NCBI GenBank assembly: GCA_916700875.1
Contig: CAKAKS010000060.1
Location: forward strand, 3,519,334 to 3,583,333
Length of the DNA: 64,000 bases
DNA from: Sebastes aleutianus
Lineage: Eukaryota > Chordata > Actinopteri > Perciformes > Sebastidae
Reading direction: 5' to 3'
The notes beneath the pieces are model-generated. The model did not search any database and was not told the origin of the DNA. It was given only the letters and a program-made list of their open reading frames with translations. Positions 51,175-61,642 of the stretch are shown here, in pieces (position 1 is the first letter of the stretch; every line of letters begins with the position of its first letter). The position numbers were made by a program, and so were the translations under genes.

Positions 51175-51789
51175 TATTACGTTTGTCTCCGGTACTGAGT
51201 ATAAACCAAAACATTATATATTTTTATAAATGCACTTGTTCCTTTAAGATGGACAGGAAAGGTGGAGAGGTGGAAGTCTACAGATTACAGGTCAAATGCA
51301 CTAGTTCAAAGTAGGATTAACACAGAATCCTGTTTATCTATCTGTCTTATTAATCTTGTGTTAGCCATGCACATCCTGACGGTGAAACTCTGCCTGTCTG
51401 TTTCTATATTTATCTATTTTAATCTCTTTATAAAGGAAAAGGTTTCCGATTACAAATGCCACAAGAGTAAATCCAATTGGAAAAACAGTTGGCAGTCCTG
51501 TGTTTAACACGTAAAACCCTAAGCAAAGGTTACAGAGGGGGCCATCGCGTGCATATTGGAGATGCGATGACTTAAATGCATCACTCTGGAACTATTTGCC
51601 CTAAGTGTTTGTGTCACTCAGCCAATTAATCGCAGGTCTTTACTGTATGCTGCGGAGTAGTTCAGAGAATCAGCCATACTGTAAACCCCCTGAAGCCAAA
51701 CAAGAAACCTGTAACCATGCAAGAGTGTGAAGATTAGGATTACTACATTCAGCCTGCACAGTATATTGTGTTACACTGTAAAGCAAAAT
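51175..51789. other. Unique spacer between the two inverted hAT copies
   Basis: About 615 bases separate the two target duplications. The 81-codon frame at 51262-51507 has no recognisable domain. Nothing else seen. Confidence 0.6.
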
Positions 51790-51797
51790 GTTTTAAA

Positions 51798-52500
51798 TAG
51801 GGCTGTCAAAGCTAACGCGATAATAACGTGTTAACGCCACTCATTTTTTTAACACATTAACGCCAGTTGCAATTTTTAGGTTGTAGCGGACTCAGTTTTA
51901 AAGCTAGAGAGAAGATACATTCATCATATAAAACTATAAAGCCTAAAGAATCCATAGGTACCAACCATGTCATACTAGCTGGTTATGAAGGAGGTTAAAT
52001 AACGCTCCAAACTTTTGGTGAGGAAAAGCTGTGATGGCCATTTTCAAAGGGGTCCCTTGACCTCTGACCTCAAGATCTGTGAATTTAAATAGGTTCTATG
52101 GGTACTCACGAGTCTCCCCTTTACAGACATGCCCACTTTATGATAATCACATGCAGTTTGGGGCAAGTCATAGTCAAGTCAGCACACTGACACACTGACA
52201 GCTGTTGTTGCCTGTTGGGCTGCAGTTTGCCATGTTATGATTTGATCATATTTTTTATGCTAAATGCAGTACCTGTGAGGGTTTCTGGACAACATCTGTC
52301 ATTGTTTTGTTTTGTTAATTGATTTCCAATAATAAATATATACATATATTTGCATAAAGCAGCATATTTGTCCACTCCCATGTTGATAAGAGTATTAAAT
52401 ACTTGACAAATCTCCCTTTAAGGTACATTTTGAACAGATAAAAAATTTAATTAATTTGCCATTAATCGCGATTAAATATTTTAATCAATTGACAGCCCTA
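51798..52500. mobile_element. hAT-type MITE copy 2 (703 bp), inverted, with 8-bp target duplication
   Basis: Begins TAGGGCTGTCAA and ends TTGACAGCCCTA, a perfect 12-bp inverted repeat. GTTTTAAA is duplicated exactly at 51790-51797 and 52501-52508. It is the same family as 50514-51166 in the opposite orientation and is longer, keeping a segment (GGTCAAGGGACCCC on the minus strand) lost from copy 1. Better-preserved ends suggest it is younger. Confidence 0.95.
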
Positions 52501-52508
52501 GTTTTAAA

Positions 52509-52723
52509 ATTATTTCAAAAATCAATATGACCTTTGTTTGCTATAATATTTCTTACTAGTAATCCACATGATTGTTGCTCTGTGATCTTCTGTATCTGCT
52601 TTGTTTTGCAGCAGGTGCTTCTGAAGCTTAGCTCATCCCTACAAAGCATGATCGATGAGCACGTTGCCATGTAAACACACGCATGCATACCTCCCCTATG
52701 CATCACACACACAAAAACATGAA

Positions 52724-52757
<34 letters not shown>

Positions 52758-55700
52758 AAGCTTGAGTTTGAAGGGTCCTTAATCACAACTAAGCAAATGA
52801 CTGATCAATGACAGATATGAGGAACAACTGTGGAATGCAAACAGGACTGCGTTCGCCTTTTTATCAGTTTCTTTACTTTTATCACAGATTATATTCCTCT
52901 CAGTGTTAACAGGCTCCGAGGCCCCGCCGAGGTATTAATTAAAATCTAAATACTAAATATTGATTGATACGTTATCAGGGCATAGCAGTTGGTCCGCAGG
53001 CTATTGATCCGGCCTGTGATTTATTATCATATTTAAGAAAAATCATTTTGCGTGATTATACGAGGTAATGGATTTTTAGCGAGGGGGTGTAATTCTTTTT
53101 TTTTTTTTTTTTGTATCACGTTTGTTATGTGGAAGGTGGAGCAGATTTCTCAATTGCATTCGGAGATCACTGATATCCTTGGTGCTGGATACCCCCCCCT
53201 CTGGCCTGCGAGGGGGCTAAAGCTTGTGTAAGAGAACGATCCCCGCTCTTGTCATTGGGAATAATGGGTATTGGGATTACCTCTTTAATCACAACAAAGA
53301 TTAACAGATGGTATGAGAGCAGTTATTAGCAAACATCTTGCACTCATCAAATCAATAAGATGATTTGTAATCAGGCTGTCGGTGCAAAGTGAAAAGGGAG
53401 CCGGGGCCGTTCCCAGTGAAAGATCCTGGCAATCAGAGGCTACTGTGTAGCAATTACCTCTCCACAAAATAGGTGCTCTTCCTCCACTGGCTGGCAGTCC
53501 TCCAAAACACACGCCAGACTGATAGCAACATCGGGCATTAACACGGCAAAACACAAAACGCTGCACGGGTAACCTTGTATTTGATCAGGTGTTAGGTTGC
53601 TCCGTGATTTCATTTCACTTTGTGCCTTTTAATTTGGATGTGGGATCTTGCCGTGTACTTGAGGGGGAAAAAATCTAAATGTTTACACATGCTGTCTCTC
53701 ACTACAAAAGACCGTATAGCTCATTAGCGGGTTGCCATAAATAAGTCAGAGTAGGGGACAAAGAGGGAAGAGCATGTAGAGAGAGGGGTTCACTGCGCAA
53801 ATATTTCTCCGTGGAGACGGAGAGAGAGAAAGGCTGAAGGAGTGTAGACATCCAGCACTGTAAACGGAGGAATGTCAAATCTGTGTGACGATAACTTCAC
53901 TTTATGCTTCGCACACAAGCACACTTCTCTGTGTTTTTCAGCCATATTGCACGCAGGTATCTATAAGAATCTGCAAATTGTCCTGCGGTCCATAAATCTT
54001 TCATTTCAGTTGCTTTTGAAATCTGTGCGTTTTCTATTATTGTGCTAGTTTCTTGTCTCACTCAAACACTACGGCTCGTTTTCTTCCGTTTTGTTTTGCT
54101 CATTGAGTCAAAACCGGTAATTCCCGGCCTACAAAACATGATCATGCACAACCTGGTCACCTATTTTTATCATTCGATTCCACAACAAAAGTCAGAATTG
54201 GCCTTTTCTGTTTCATTTAGGGGCAAAACAAGCATTCAGAGACCCTGACTGAATGTATCACTTTAACTCTAATTGCTGCTCTTAAAGCTCACACTGCAGG
54301 CCTTCTGCAATCGACCTCACCTTGTTCGTATTGTGTGCATCTTTGTATAGTGGAGAACAGCGAGATCAAACCGATGCTCTGGGAGATAGCGTCGACTGAG
54401 AGGAAGCAGTCATTTCAGGAACAAAATGCAGAAAACACACATTTCTGACCTTAGCGAGGATGTTGCATTCGTTAAAGCTTGGCTGCTTTTAAATATCTGA
54501 GGAACCTTGTGAATGCTGAACGTTATTGTCTTGGTGTTTTGTTTCCTCGTCTTTCTCTCTCATTTTAGATGGCATCAAGCACACTCGCATGCTCATACAG
54601 GCGCGCACTTATGGCCCCCTGCCTGCACACACACACTCCCACTTCTTCTAATGGGAGTCTGATCACTACAAAGGGCATGCTTACCGTACATTCATCAGCG
54701 TGCTAACTTAGCTTTGAATCATGATGCAACATATCTCTTGACACACACACACACACACACACACACACCTCTACACTGTCAGTAAGACAGTGTAGATATG
54801 CACTTACCAGGATTAAGCAAGGCAAATGGTGCCAAAACAACGACAGTACGAAGTAACTGATGCTGTTTAAATATTCAAAAGGCCTCTATTGAACAGACAA
54901 TGTGGCACACATATCACTGGGCCACAGATCCCTGCAGCCCACTGGTCTGGCTGCTGGCTGACTCTTGTGCACATGCATAACCCCCCCAACCCCACCACCA
55001 CCACCTCCAGCCACCTCCATGAGTGCTAGACCACCATGCAAATACAGGGAAGGTTCTCTAACAGAAGGGATCACCGTGCGTCCACTGACGGTACAGTTAT
55101 ACATCTAAAATTGCTCCACATTTCACCTGTTTACTTCAGAAAACACAGACACACAGACACAACTTGCAATCACATAACTGCCGACAGAGACACACAGGCA
55201 CCTCTCCCCTCCCACACACACACAGAGTCACTTGTCGAGTGGCTAATATCTTTCCAAGGTCAAACCTGACAAGGAATTCCAATGAGATTAAGTGTCATCA
55301 GTGCGACTTTAGCCCCGTTCTGCTCATTGTTCTTGGAAACGGCATTACAGCCACAGATGACCGAGGCCTCGCAGAGCACTAAAACCTCTTCCCTTCCTGT
55401 GAGTGGCCAAACTGATATATCAGATATTTGATACAGCTAGGGGCATTTTCGATTCAAACATCAAGATGTGATAATGTTCTCACATCTGTATCTAGAAGGG
55501 TCCGCAAGTATCAGGGTTTTATTAAATATCGTTACGCACTTCTGACTGCAACACAATCTTATTTGATTTGCCTTCAATTGTTTAAAGTGTCGTTTATCAG
55601 CTCATTCTTTATTTATTACATCCTGAGTTCCTCTGCCATAGATTAAGAGGGTCATTCTTTATTTAAGAGCTGCTAACGTTATAACAACTTCAGTATTTTG

Positions 55701-57640
55701 AAGTTCATTTAGGAGTTTTAGGTTCCTGCAGGAAAAATATTCTGGACTATAAAAGCAACACTTTGGATGCACTGTATATACAGTAAATATGTTCATTTCC
55801 ACACTAACATGTTTACACACATGCGGGTAGATCTGTACATATTGTTTCAGTCAGGCAGATAATCTGATGTTTTTTTTGTTTGTAGACTCTTCTAGGGAAG
55901 CACCAGCCTTGTCAACGTGTCAGCCAGCATTTGGTGCGCTGCCTTTCACACTGGATTTGACACATAAAGTCCTTCGGTGGCAGCAATGAGCATTTTGTCA
56001 TCTCCTCTCTCTCGAGTGCCAACTCAATGTCCAATTACACCCCAGCTACTAATTTAATTACAGTAGCAGAAGAAATTGGGTTGATTCAATTCATTTCAAT
56101 TAGGCCTGATTGGAGCAGTCAGATCACATTTTACTCATCTCAGGTACGGGCGCGCCTGTCACATTCTATCGCGGCTCGCCTCGTTTGAGGCGAGATAAGC
56201 AGGTCATGATATGATGACTGAAAGTGTATGGTCTGGTTCACTGACATCTGATGTGAAAACAGTTGGACGGATCACACGGATTCGAACGCCTCCTAATCTG
56301 TGACTCTGTGATAAATGTGAAAACACTCCACTTTCAGTGCAGGATCACAGCCAGTTGCCACTTAGTCGAGCCCCAGCTACAACAGTCATTACTTATGCAT
56401 GATGTCCACAATTATGTATCAAATTGTGTGTGCATGTGTGTGTGCGTGTGTTTTACATATCCAACTAATGGGTGTGTAGCGCAGAGCAAAGCTGGAAAAC
56501 ATGTCAGGAAAGAAAAACACACTCCTATAGTCATGTCATCCAGCTGCTGTAGTTTCGTTTACAGACAAACATTTAGAGCGGCTCCCTCCTGAATACCTTC
56601 ACTATAAGACCCGACACTAACAAGTCACCCATGCCAACACAATCCTGATAAAAACAACTCAAGGATCCTATTTCAAATGACAAAACAATATTTCCTTATA
56701 TTAAGATAAAACCCCAAAGTAAGAGTATTATAGGAATATTATAATAATAAACTACTGCACAATAAGGAAAAAAAATGTCACTTTAAATTCACTATATGAA
56801 CTGACAAACACTTTACTGAACACACTACCCTAACAACCATAATCACAAAAGAATGCTATGAAATACAGGACAAAACCTCACGTTCAATAAAATAATATAA
56901 TTAATAATAATTATAGGAATATTACAATCATAGACACATAGCACAGAATAAAATATGTGACCATTTCAAAGTCAATATCAAGTCCTGTTGATATATTATT
57001 ATCATATAATGATTAATGTGATGCTTAAGACATGAAATCCATAATAAGGCCACTATAAACCCATTAATTTGGTATATTAATCTAAAGGAATTTCACAATG
57101 AAATCATATCAACTTCAAGATAGTGTAACATTGATTGCCACAGAAACAGTATGTGAGTATTATAAAGTCACATGCAGTGCCAATGTCTGTAATAATAAAG
57201 TCATCATCAACCCAATAATGAGTTACAGTCCAACAGGAATATTTCAGGAGGATTACTGTCATTACTATGATCATCCAATAGCACAAACTAAAGTTACAAG
57301 TCGCCTGTGATTGGTGCAGATAGAAGCCTCAGCGGTATGCCATAGGCTGCCATAGGCTGCTACATTAGCCCGCGGTGTGTGCGCGTGTGCGTGTGTGTGT
57401 AAATGCGTCTTGGCACCAGTTGCGGCGGCGCAAAGACGTCTGATTGGACGCTGACGCGAAGAGAAAGAGCTGCGCTATTCTGGCGCTCTGATCACTTCTC
57501 AGTCCAAACAACAATATCACATTATTACGGCCAAGTATTTACACATATCTGATGGATAACTTTAAGGCTGACACTTTTACAATGACGCACAGCGATAAAC
57601 TAAAAAAATAAAATAATAATACATTCAAACCGCGAGCGTC
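52509..57640. other. Intergenic, with CA repeats and candidate enhancers
   Basis: (CA)n at 52725-52756 and 54741-54768. Unique motif-rich blocks at 52900-53100 (GGTATTAATTAAAATC, TATTGATTGATACG) and 56020-56210 (TAATTTAATTACAG with TAATTA at 56055-56060, CAATTAGGCCTGATTGG) may be regulatory. No gene recognised. Confidence 0.4.
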
Positions 57641-57650
57641 ATTTATTTAC

Positions 57651-57723
57651 CTCTCGGTGTCTTCCTCGAGCTCCGGCCTCCTCCGCGGTATCCGCAGTGA
57701 GAGACAGAGAGGCTGGCGGCAGA
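57651..57723 (-). ncRNA. Candidate internal exon of a divergent minus-strand transcript
   Basis: Read on the minus strand, a long pyrimidine tract (CTCTCTCTCACT...) ends in CTGCAG at 57729-57724, followed by 73 bases that end GAGAG with a GTAAAT donor beginning at 57650. Together with the CGCAAG/GTAAGA donor at 57850/57849 this forms a complete donor-intron-acceptor-exon-donor series, with a 126-base first intron. It would be transcribed away from the SALL gene about 3.8 kb upstream of its ATG. No coding potential is evident. The plus strand is simply GA-rich, so the pyrimidine tract could be fortuitous. Confidence 0.35.
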
Positions 57724-57849
57724 CTGCAGAGTGAGAGAGAGACAAGGAGAGGAGGAGAAGGACAAGGAGAGGAGTTCTCACAGAAAGTCAGCCGCTGCTG
57801 CAGTGTGTGCTGCAGAGAGAGAGGGCCGGTGGAGGAGCCCTTTTCTTAC

Positions 57850-58153
57850 CTTGCGACACAGATCCAGAGGGGGCGAAACGGGTAAAAACGGTTGTTTGGG
57901 TGATTACACGTTTCTCCCTCTACTCTCCCTCCCTCCCTCCTCACTGCTTCCTCCATCCCTCACCCCCCACCCCCACACCCCTCTCCCGGTGAATAGAGAG
58001 AGTGGCCCCGTTGAAACAGCCCTCTATGGGGCTCCAGCTCTGCAGCAGAACCAGCCTGTTCTTTAAGGTTAAGAGATGCCTCTGGGCCGCATCCGGTATC
58101 AGCTGATCATAAAACAAACGTTCCCCACCGCAGTCAATTAAAGAGCGATTCAT
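57850..58153 (-). ncRNA. Candidate first exon of the same divergent transcript
   Basis: This would be the upstream exon ending at 57850 with the sequence CGCAAG before GTAAGA, a near-ideal donor on the minus strand. A 70-codon frame starts at 58153 and runs to 57941 without a recognisable domain, so either a non-coding transcript or a 5' UTR is possible. The start is set arbitrarily at that ATG. Expression evidence is needed to tell it from chance. Confidence 0.25.
57955..57990 (-). promoter_or_regulatory. G-quadruplex-capable tract upstream of the SALL gene
   Basis: The plus strand is C-rich (CACCCCCCACCCCCACACCC). The minus strand therefore carries at least four G runs of three or more separated by loops of one to four bases, fitting the usual intramolecular G-quadruplex pattern. 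Confidence 0.5.
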
Positions 58154-59039
58154 TTTGTGTTATTAGGTTTTCTAAAATTATAGTTCATTTTAATAGTTTT
58201 CCCTCTAATTCACTGTCATATATCAGTTATAGAAAAAATATGGAATTAGTGTGGAGAGCCTTAAAATCAGACAAAACCTTTCTGTCAATCAAAATGTTCA
58301 CACCAAAATGAATTCCCAGAATTCCAAGCTGTTTGGCAACCTGATCACTGTGGATCTTCCTCTCTCTCTCTCTCTCTCTCTTTCTGTGTGTGTGTGTGTG
58401 TAGTCTATACCGGATTAAATGGCACCTCGTCTTAAATGGCACCTTGCCTCGTTTCCTCTCTCCTTTCATCATCAGCAAAATAAAGATTAGGCCTACAGAG
58501 GAGATTGTAACGGCTCGCCTTTGGAGGCGCGCGGGATCTTCATTCCTCCCGCCTTTGTGATGATATTGATGATGATGATGGCCAAGTGGACAGTTTGATT
58601 TTTGTGTGGCGAGCTAGTTATAAAGAATCAATATTATATCAAGGGGGTAACTTTGGTGATAAAGGACCGCAGCCACTCCGGCTATTCATCATAAGTCTGT
58701 AGCAAGCAGATAGGTCAAAAGAAATTATATTGCTCTAAAGAGTGTGTCTCCTTATCTCTCAGCACCAGGGGAGTGGAGGACACGCCGATCGATACAGTAG
58801 CTGCCGTATACTCCTTGCAATTATCAATAGCTGATTTTGTCTTCCTGGGGGCTGCATCTATTAATACCAGATAATAACAGCCTTTTGGACATAACTTGTA
58901 AGGGGGGTGATGGAGGGAGAAGGAGAGGAAGAGGAAGAAGAGGGGGGGGGAAGAAAGTTTGTTCACAGGACGACCTTGTTGTCAACAGATTTGTCTCTCA
59001 TATGAGGTGCACACAGGGGAATAGACAAGTCAAACAGAC

Positions 59040-59091
59040 AGGAGGGAGAAGAGGGAGAGGGAGAGGGAGGGGGTGGGGGGGAGCTCTAACT
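59040..59091 (+). promoter_or_regulatory. G-quadruplex-capable purine tract about 2.5 kb before the SALL ATG
   Basis: Repeated GGGAGA units lead into GGGGGTGGGGGGG on the plus strand, giving more than four G runs with short loops. A related GA/G-rich tract lies at about 58904-58952. Confidence 0.5.
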
Positions 59092-59379
59092 GAGCCCCCC
59101 CCCTGAAAACAGCTCAGGATCCATCCGTACAGTAAAATGGTTTCTAATTTATTTAGCAATGCGCATGTTTCACGCGCTGGAACAACTGAACAAACATAGC
59201 ATAATATTTTCAGCATCATTTTTTTTAATAACTTATAATATTGCAACAAATAATCATGTAATTTAAAAACCTTTCTTATGACATACTATGACGTTTGTAA
59301 TAAAAAAAAATAACTAAAAAAAAATAACCATAAATCATGTTTATCAATACAATTATTACGCACGTTTTTCCCGTCTTAT

Positions 59380-59560
59380 TTCCATGCCAGTCGGCCTCGC
59401 ACATCTTAATCCTTTAAGTCCCCTCCCCATTAATGTGACCCCATGCAGCCACACATTTTAATGCAAATAGGAATTTGCAAAGTAAAGGGTTAATGTGTTT
59501 ATTCAGCGCCACAATGAGCTGACATCACATCGTTTCTCATTTTCATGTCTTTTAGGTTTA
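59380..59560. promoter_or_regulatory. Candidate enhancer with POU octamer near the SALL promoter
   Basis: The block is not repetitive and contains a perfect octamer ATGCAAAT at 59461-59468, TTAATG homeodomain-type cores and TTTGCAAAG-like motifs. Its position about 2 kb from the gene and its motif density suggest a regulatory element. This is inferred from motif content; conservation was not tested. Confidence 0.3.
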
Positions 59561-59989
59561 AACATAGTGTAAGAATAAAGAGGAAAAAACAATATATAAA
59601 AATGTATATTATATCATGTTTATATGATGTTTTATATCTTTATAATAATATAAAAAAAAATTAAATCACTAGAATGTGATTACTGTCAATAGCCTAAAGC
59701 ACAAACTACATTCCCAGTGGTTGCCACCGTGCGTAAAATGTTGCATAGCTATAAAGTGAACATAAAAGTAGGAAGATGTGAGGTAAAGCCTACCGTGGAG
59801 CCACAAAATCACCACTCATAAAAAAAAATTAAAAAAGTGTGCGTGATTAATATGACAGTGTGTGTGTGTGTGTTTCCTTTCCAGGCAGCGGCTGCTGAGA
59901 GCTGACAGATATTATATGATGGGAGATATTCTATGATGGGAGGTCAGATCTGGGTGTTGACACACTGGAGTGAGAGGACGATCCATTGA

Positions 59990-61125
59990 ACAGTAACGTG
60001 GTGGTACATCCTAGTGGTGGCTGAAAGCAATGGGCTGAACCTGTGCTTGGGGGTTAACTCTCTCACACGCAGCGCAGCGCACAACCCTACACACACCGAG
60101 ACATGCACGACGCACAGACACCGACAGCAAGACTGGTCCGCCACAAGAGAACTGCAAAGTTGGCTTCGATATGAGCCCGCGAGCCGACGGAAGAGGAACA
60201 CACTGACTGATGCTTTAATCTGGGAAACCAGCGGTGTTTGAGTGTTTGAGTGTTTGGACACCACAGATCCACAAAAGACACTTTTTTTTTGGAGAGCGCA
60301 CCGAGGCGAGGGAGCTAAAACACGGCGAGAGGAAGAGGAGGAGGAGGAGGAGGACTTCATCGCGATCACAAATACTGAAGCGACTTCTCTTTCTGCGGGA
60401 CAAATGACTTTTTGATCACATCGGTGCTGTGACTGAGAGGAGGAGGACTGTTGCTTTCTCGGAAGACGCGCGTCAAAGTTTGGAGAGCGGAGCTGCGCCA
60501 TTAAGAGAGAAAAAAACAAGAAAAGAAAAGAGAAAGCACCCCGTTAACAATTTATTACTATTGTCAAGAACTTTACTTGTCCCGTCCACTTCTCCGGTTA
60601 TCGATGTCCGTGTGACCAGGTCAAACCCGCAGCTATACTTTACCGGAAACATGTCCATCAAGAGCAAACTTTAAACCATCTCAGAGACTGTAAACAGCGC
60701 TGCATTTCAGTCCAATTCAGGAGGACGTGTTCAGACTCACACACACATACACACAAAAGTTACCGAGAGAGAGAGAGTGAAAGTGCTCTCGAGATAAAGA
60801 CTTTATGAAGAAGACGCAGTCTGAAGTTGTGAGGTAAAAGTGGGATCACGAAGGTCAGAGTGATGAAGAGGAGAGATACTTGGAGGAGGAACGCGGCGGT
60901 GAATCGTCTTCAATAGTGAGTCAGTGCGCTCCGTGAAGGAGAGGAGGAAAGGAGGAAAGGAGGGGAGGAGAACCGGTCCCTGTTCAAGACCCCCCCGTGA
61001 GCCGGGCACAACAAGAGCTCTGCCGTGTTGTTGCTGTGTTGTTGCTGTGTTGTGTTGTGTTGTTGTGGAGAGGCTGGATAGTCTTGAGAAAAGAGCCGGA
61101 TAAAGTGTGAGAGTGAAGCAGCTAA
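59990..61125. other. SALL upstream leader or promoter-proximal block
   Basis: This stretch is GA-rich on the plus strand with several AGGAGG runs and scattered CpG. It may be 5' UTR or promoter. A 191-codon minus-strand frame (59944-60519) runs through it but is serine/cysteine-rich low complexity with no domain, so I do not call it a gene. A pyrimidine-rich TTTCCTTTCCAG at about 59874-59885 on the plus strand resembles a splice acceptor and could begin a 5' UTR exon. Confidence 0.35.
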
Positions 61126-61280
61126 TTGCTCAGTCCGTCCCTCATTAGCATATCCAATGCGCGTCCGCTGGACTCCAGCCAATCCTCCCCACCTTCACAC
61201 GGTGCCATTAATCCAGAGGCATTATTCACTATCGTAATTATTATACCGACATGCGCAATCCGACGCACAGCAACAGCAGC

Positions 61281-61314
<34 letters not shown>

Positions 61315-61560
61315 CCACCGGCTAATTTCTGACTATTTTTTTAGTTGTTGTTGTTGTTGTTGTCTCTCCTCCTCCTCCTCCTCTCACTCCTCCAACGCTA
61401 TCAGACTATTTGCGAACTTTTTTTTTTTTGTTGCGTGTTGATTCATTCGCTCTTCGCTGATGTATCTGCTGCAAAACGCAGAGGCATCACGGAGCGGTAA
61501 AGCAGCAGCAGCAGCAGCAGCAGCCTCTCCAGCACTGACTCCAGCAGCAGCAGCAGCAGC
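61126..61560 (+). promoter_or_regulatory. Proximal promoter / 5' UTR of the SALL gene
   Basis: Two CCAAT boxes (61154-61158 and 61179-61183) precede an AT-rich TTATTATAC stretch near 61239 and then a C/G-mixed leader with several triplet-repeat tracts. The order suggests a core promoter near 61150-61260 with a leader of up to about 300 bases, but GA-rich sequence from 60,000 onward could also be 5' UTR. The transcription start cannot be fixed from sequence alone. Confidence 0.4.
61268..61560 (+). repeat. Cluster of triplet repeats in the SALL leader (CAG, TTG, CTC, CAG, CAG)
   Basis: CAG-type tracts lie at about 61268-61311, 61501-61524 and 61542-61560, the last ending directly at the start codon. 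TTG (61344-61363) and CTC (about 61366-61384) tracts lie between them. In the SALL frame the last 20 codons before ATG are open and mostly AGC (serine), bounded by TAA at 61498. Such tracts change length easily and can form hairpins in mRNA. Confidence 0.85.
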
Positions 61561-61621
61561 ATGTCCCGACGCAAGCAAGCCAAGCCGCAGCACCTCAAGT
61601 CCGACGACGAGCCCGCAATAG
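61460..61621 (+). CDS. Upstream ORF overlapping the SALL start codon (53 codons, alanine-rich)
   Basis: An ATG at 61460 opens a frame that is +2 relative to the SALL ATG. It reads through both CAG/GCA tracts as polyalanine, crosses the SALL start and stops at TAG 61619-61621, overlapping exon 1 by 61 bases. Its start context is weak (C at -3, T at +4), whereas the SALL ATG has A at -3, so leaky scanning would be expected. If the transcription start lies upstream of 61460, this frame should reduce SALL translation. I see no evidence that its peptide has a function. Confidence 0.45.
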   Translation: MYLLQNAEASRSGKAAAAAAAASPALTPAAAAAACPDASKPSRSTSSPTTSPQ

Positions 61622-61642
61622 CCGGGGTGATCTCCGAGCACG
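61561..61642 (+). CDS. sall3: SALL-family zinc-finger transcription factor, coding exon 1 (sall3-like), partial
   Basis: This exon encodes 27 residues beginning MSRRKQAKPQH, the invariant N-terminal motif by which SALL proteins recruit the NuRD histone-deacetylase complex. SALL proteins are nuclear C2H2 zinc-finger repressors of limb, nervous-system and sensory development. The next residues, LKSDDE, match my recollection of SALL3 (LKSDEE) better than SALL1 (FQSD) or SALL4 (INSE). BCL11 proteins read MSRRKQGKPQH or MSRRKQGNPQH and fit less well. The exon ends in phase 1 within ...GVISEH plus one G, followed by a GTGAGT donor at 61643, consistent with the short first coding exon of this family. 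An in-frame TAA at 61498-61500 shows that this ATG is the first usable in-frame start; A at -3 is favourable. The zinc-finger exons lie outside the window. Family assignment is strong; the paralogue (3a/3b) is unresolved. Confidence 0.88.

Noticed and set aside
1..57600. tRNA, rRNA, microRNA, CRISPR or viral genes
   Set aside because: No tRNA-like arms, regularly spaced repeats or recognisable viral coding sequence were seen; a covariance-model scan (Infernal, tRNAscan-SE) would be needed to exclude small RNAs fully.
59944..60519. 191-codon minus-strand reading frame, the longest in the window
   Set aside because: Serine/cysteine-rich low complexity from GA-rich leader sequence, including a poly-serine run from GGA repeats; no domain, and it lies antisense to the SALL promoter region.
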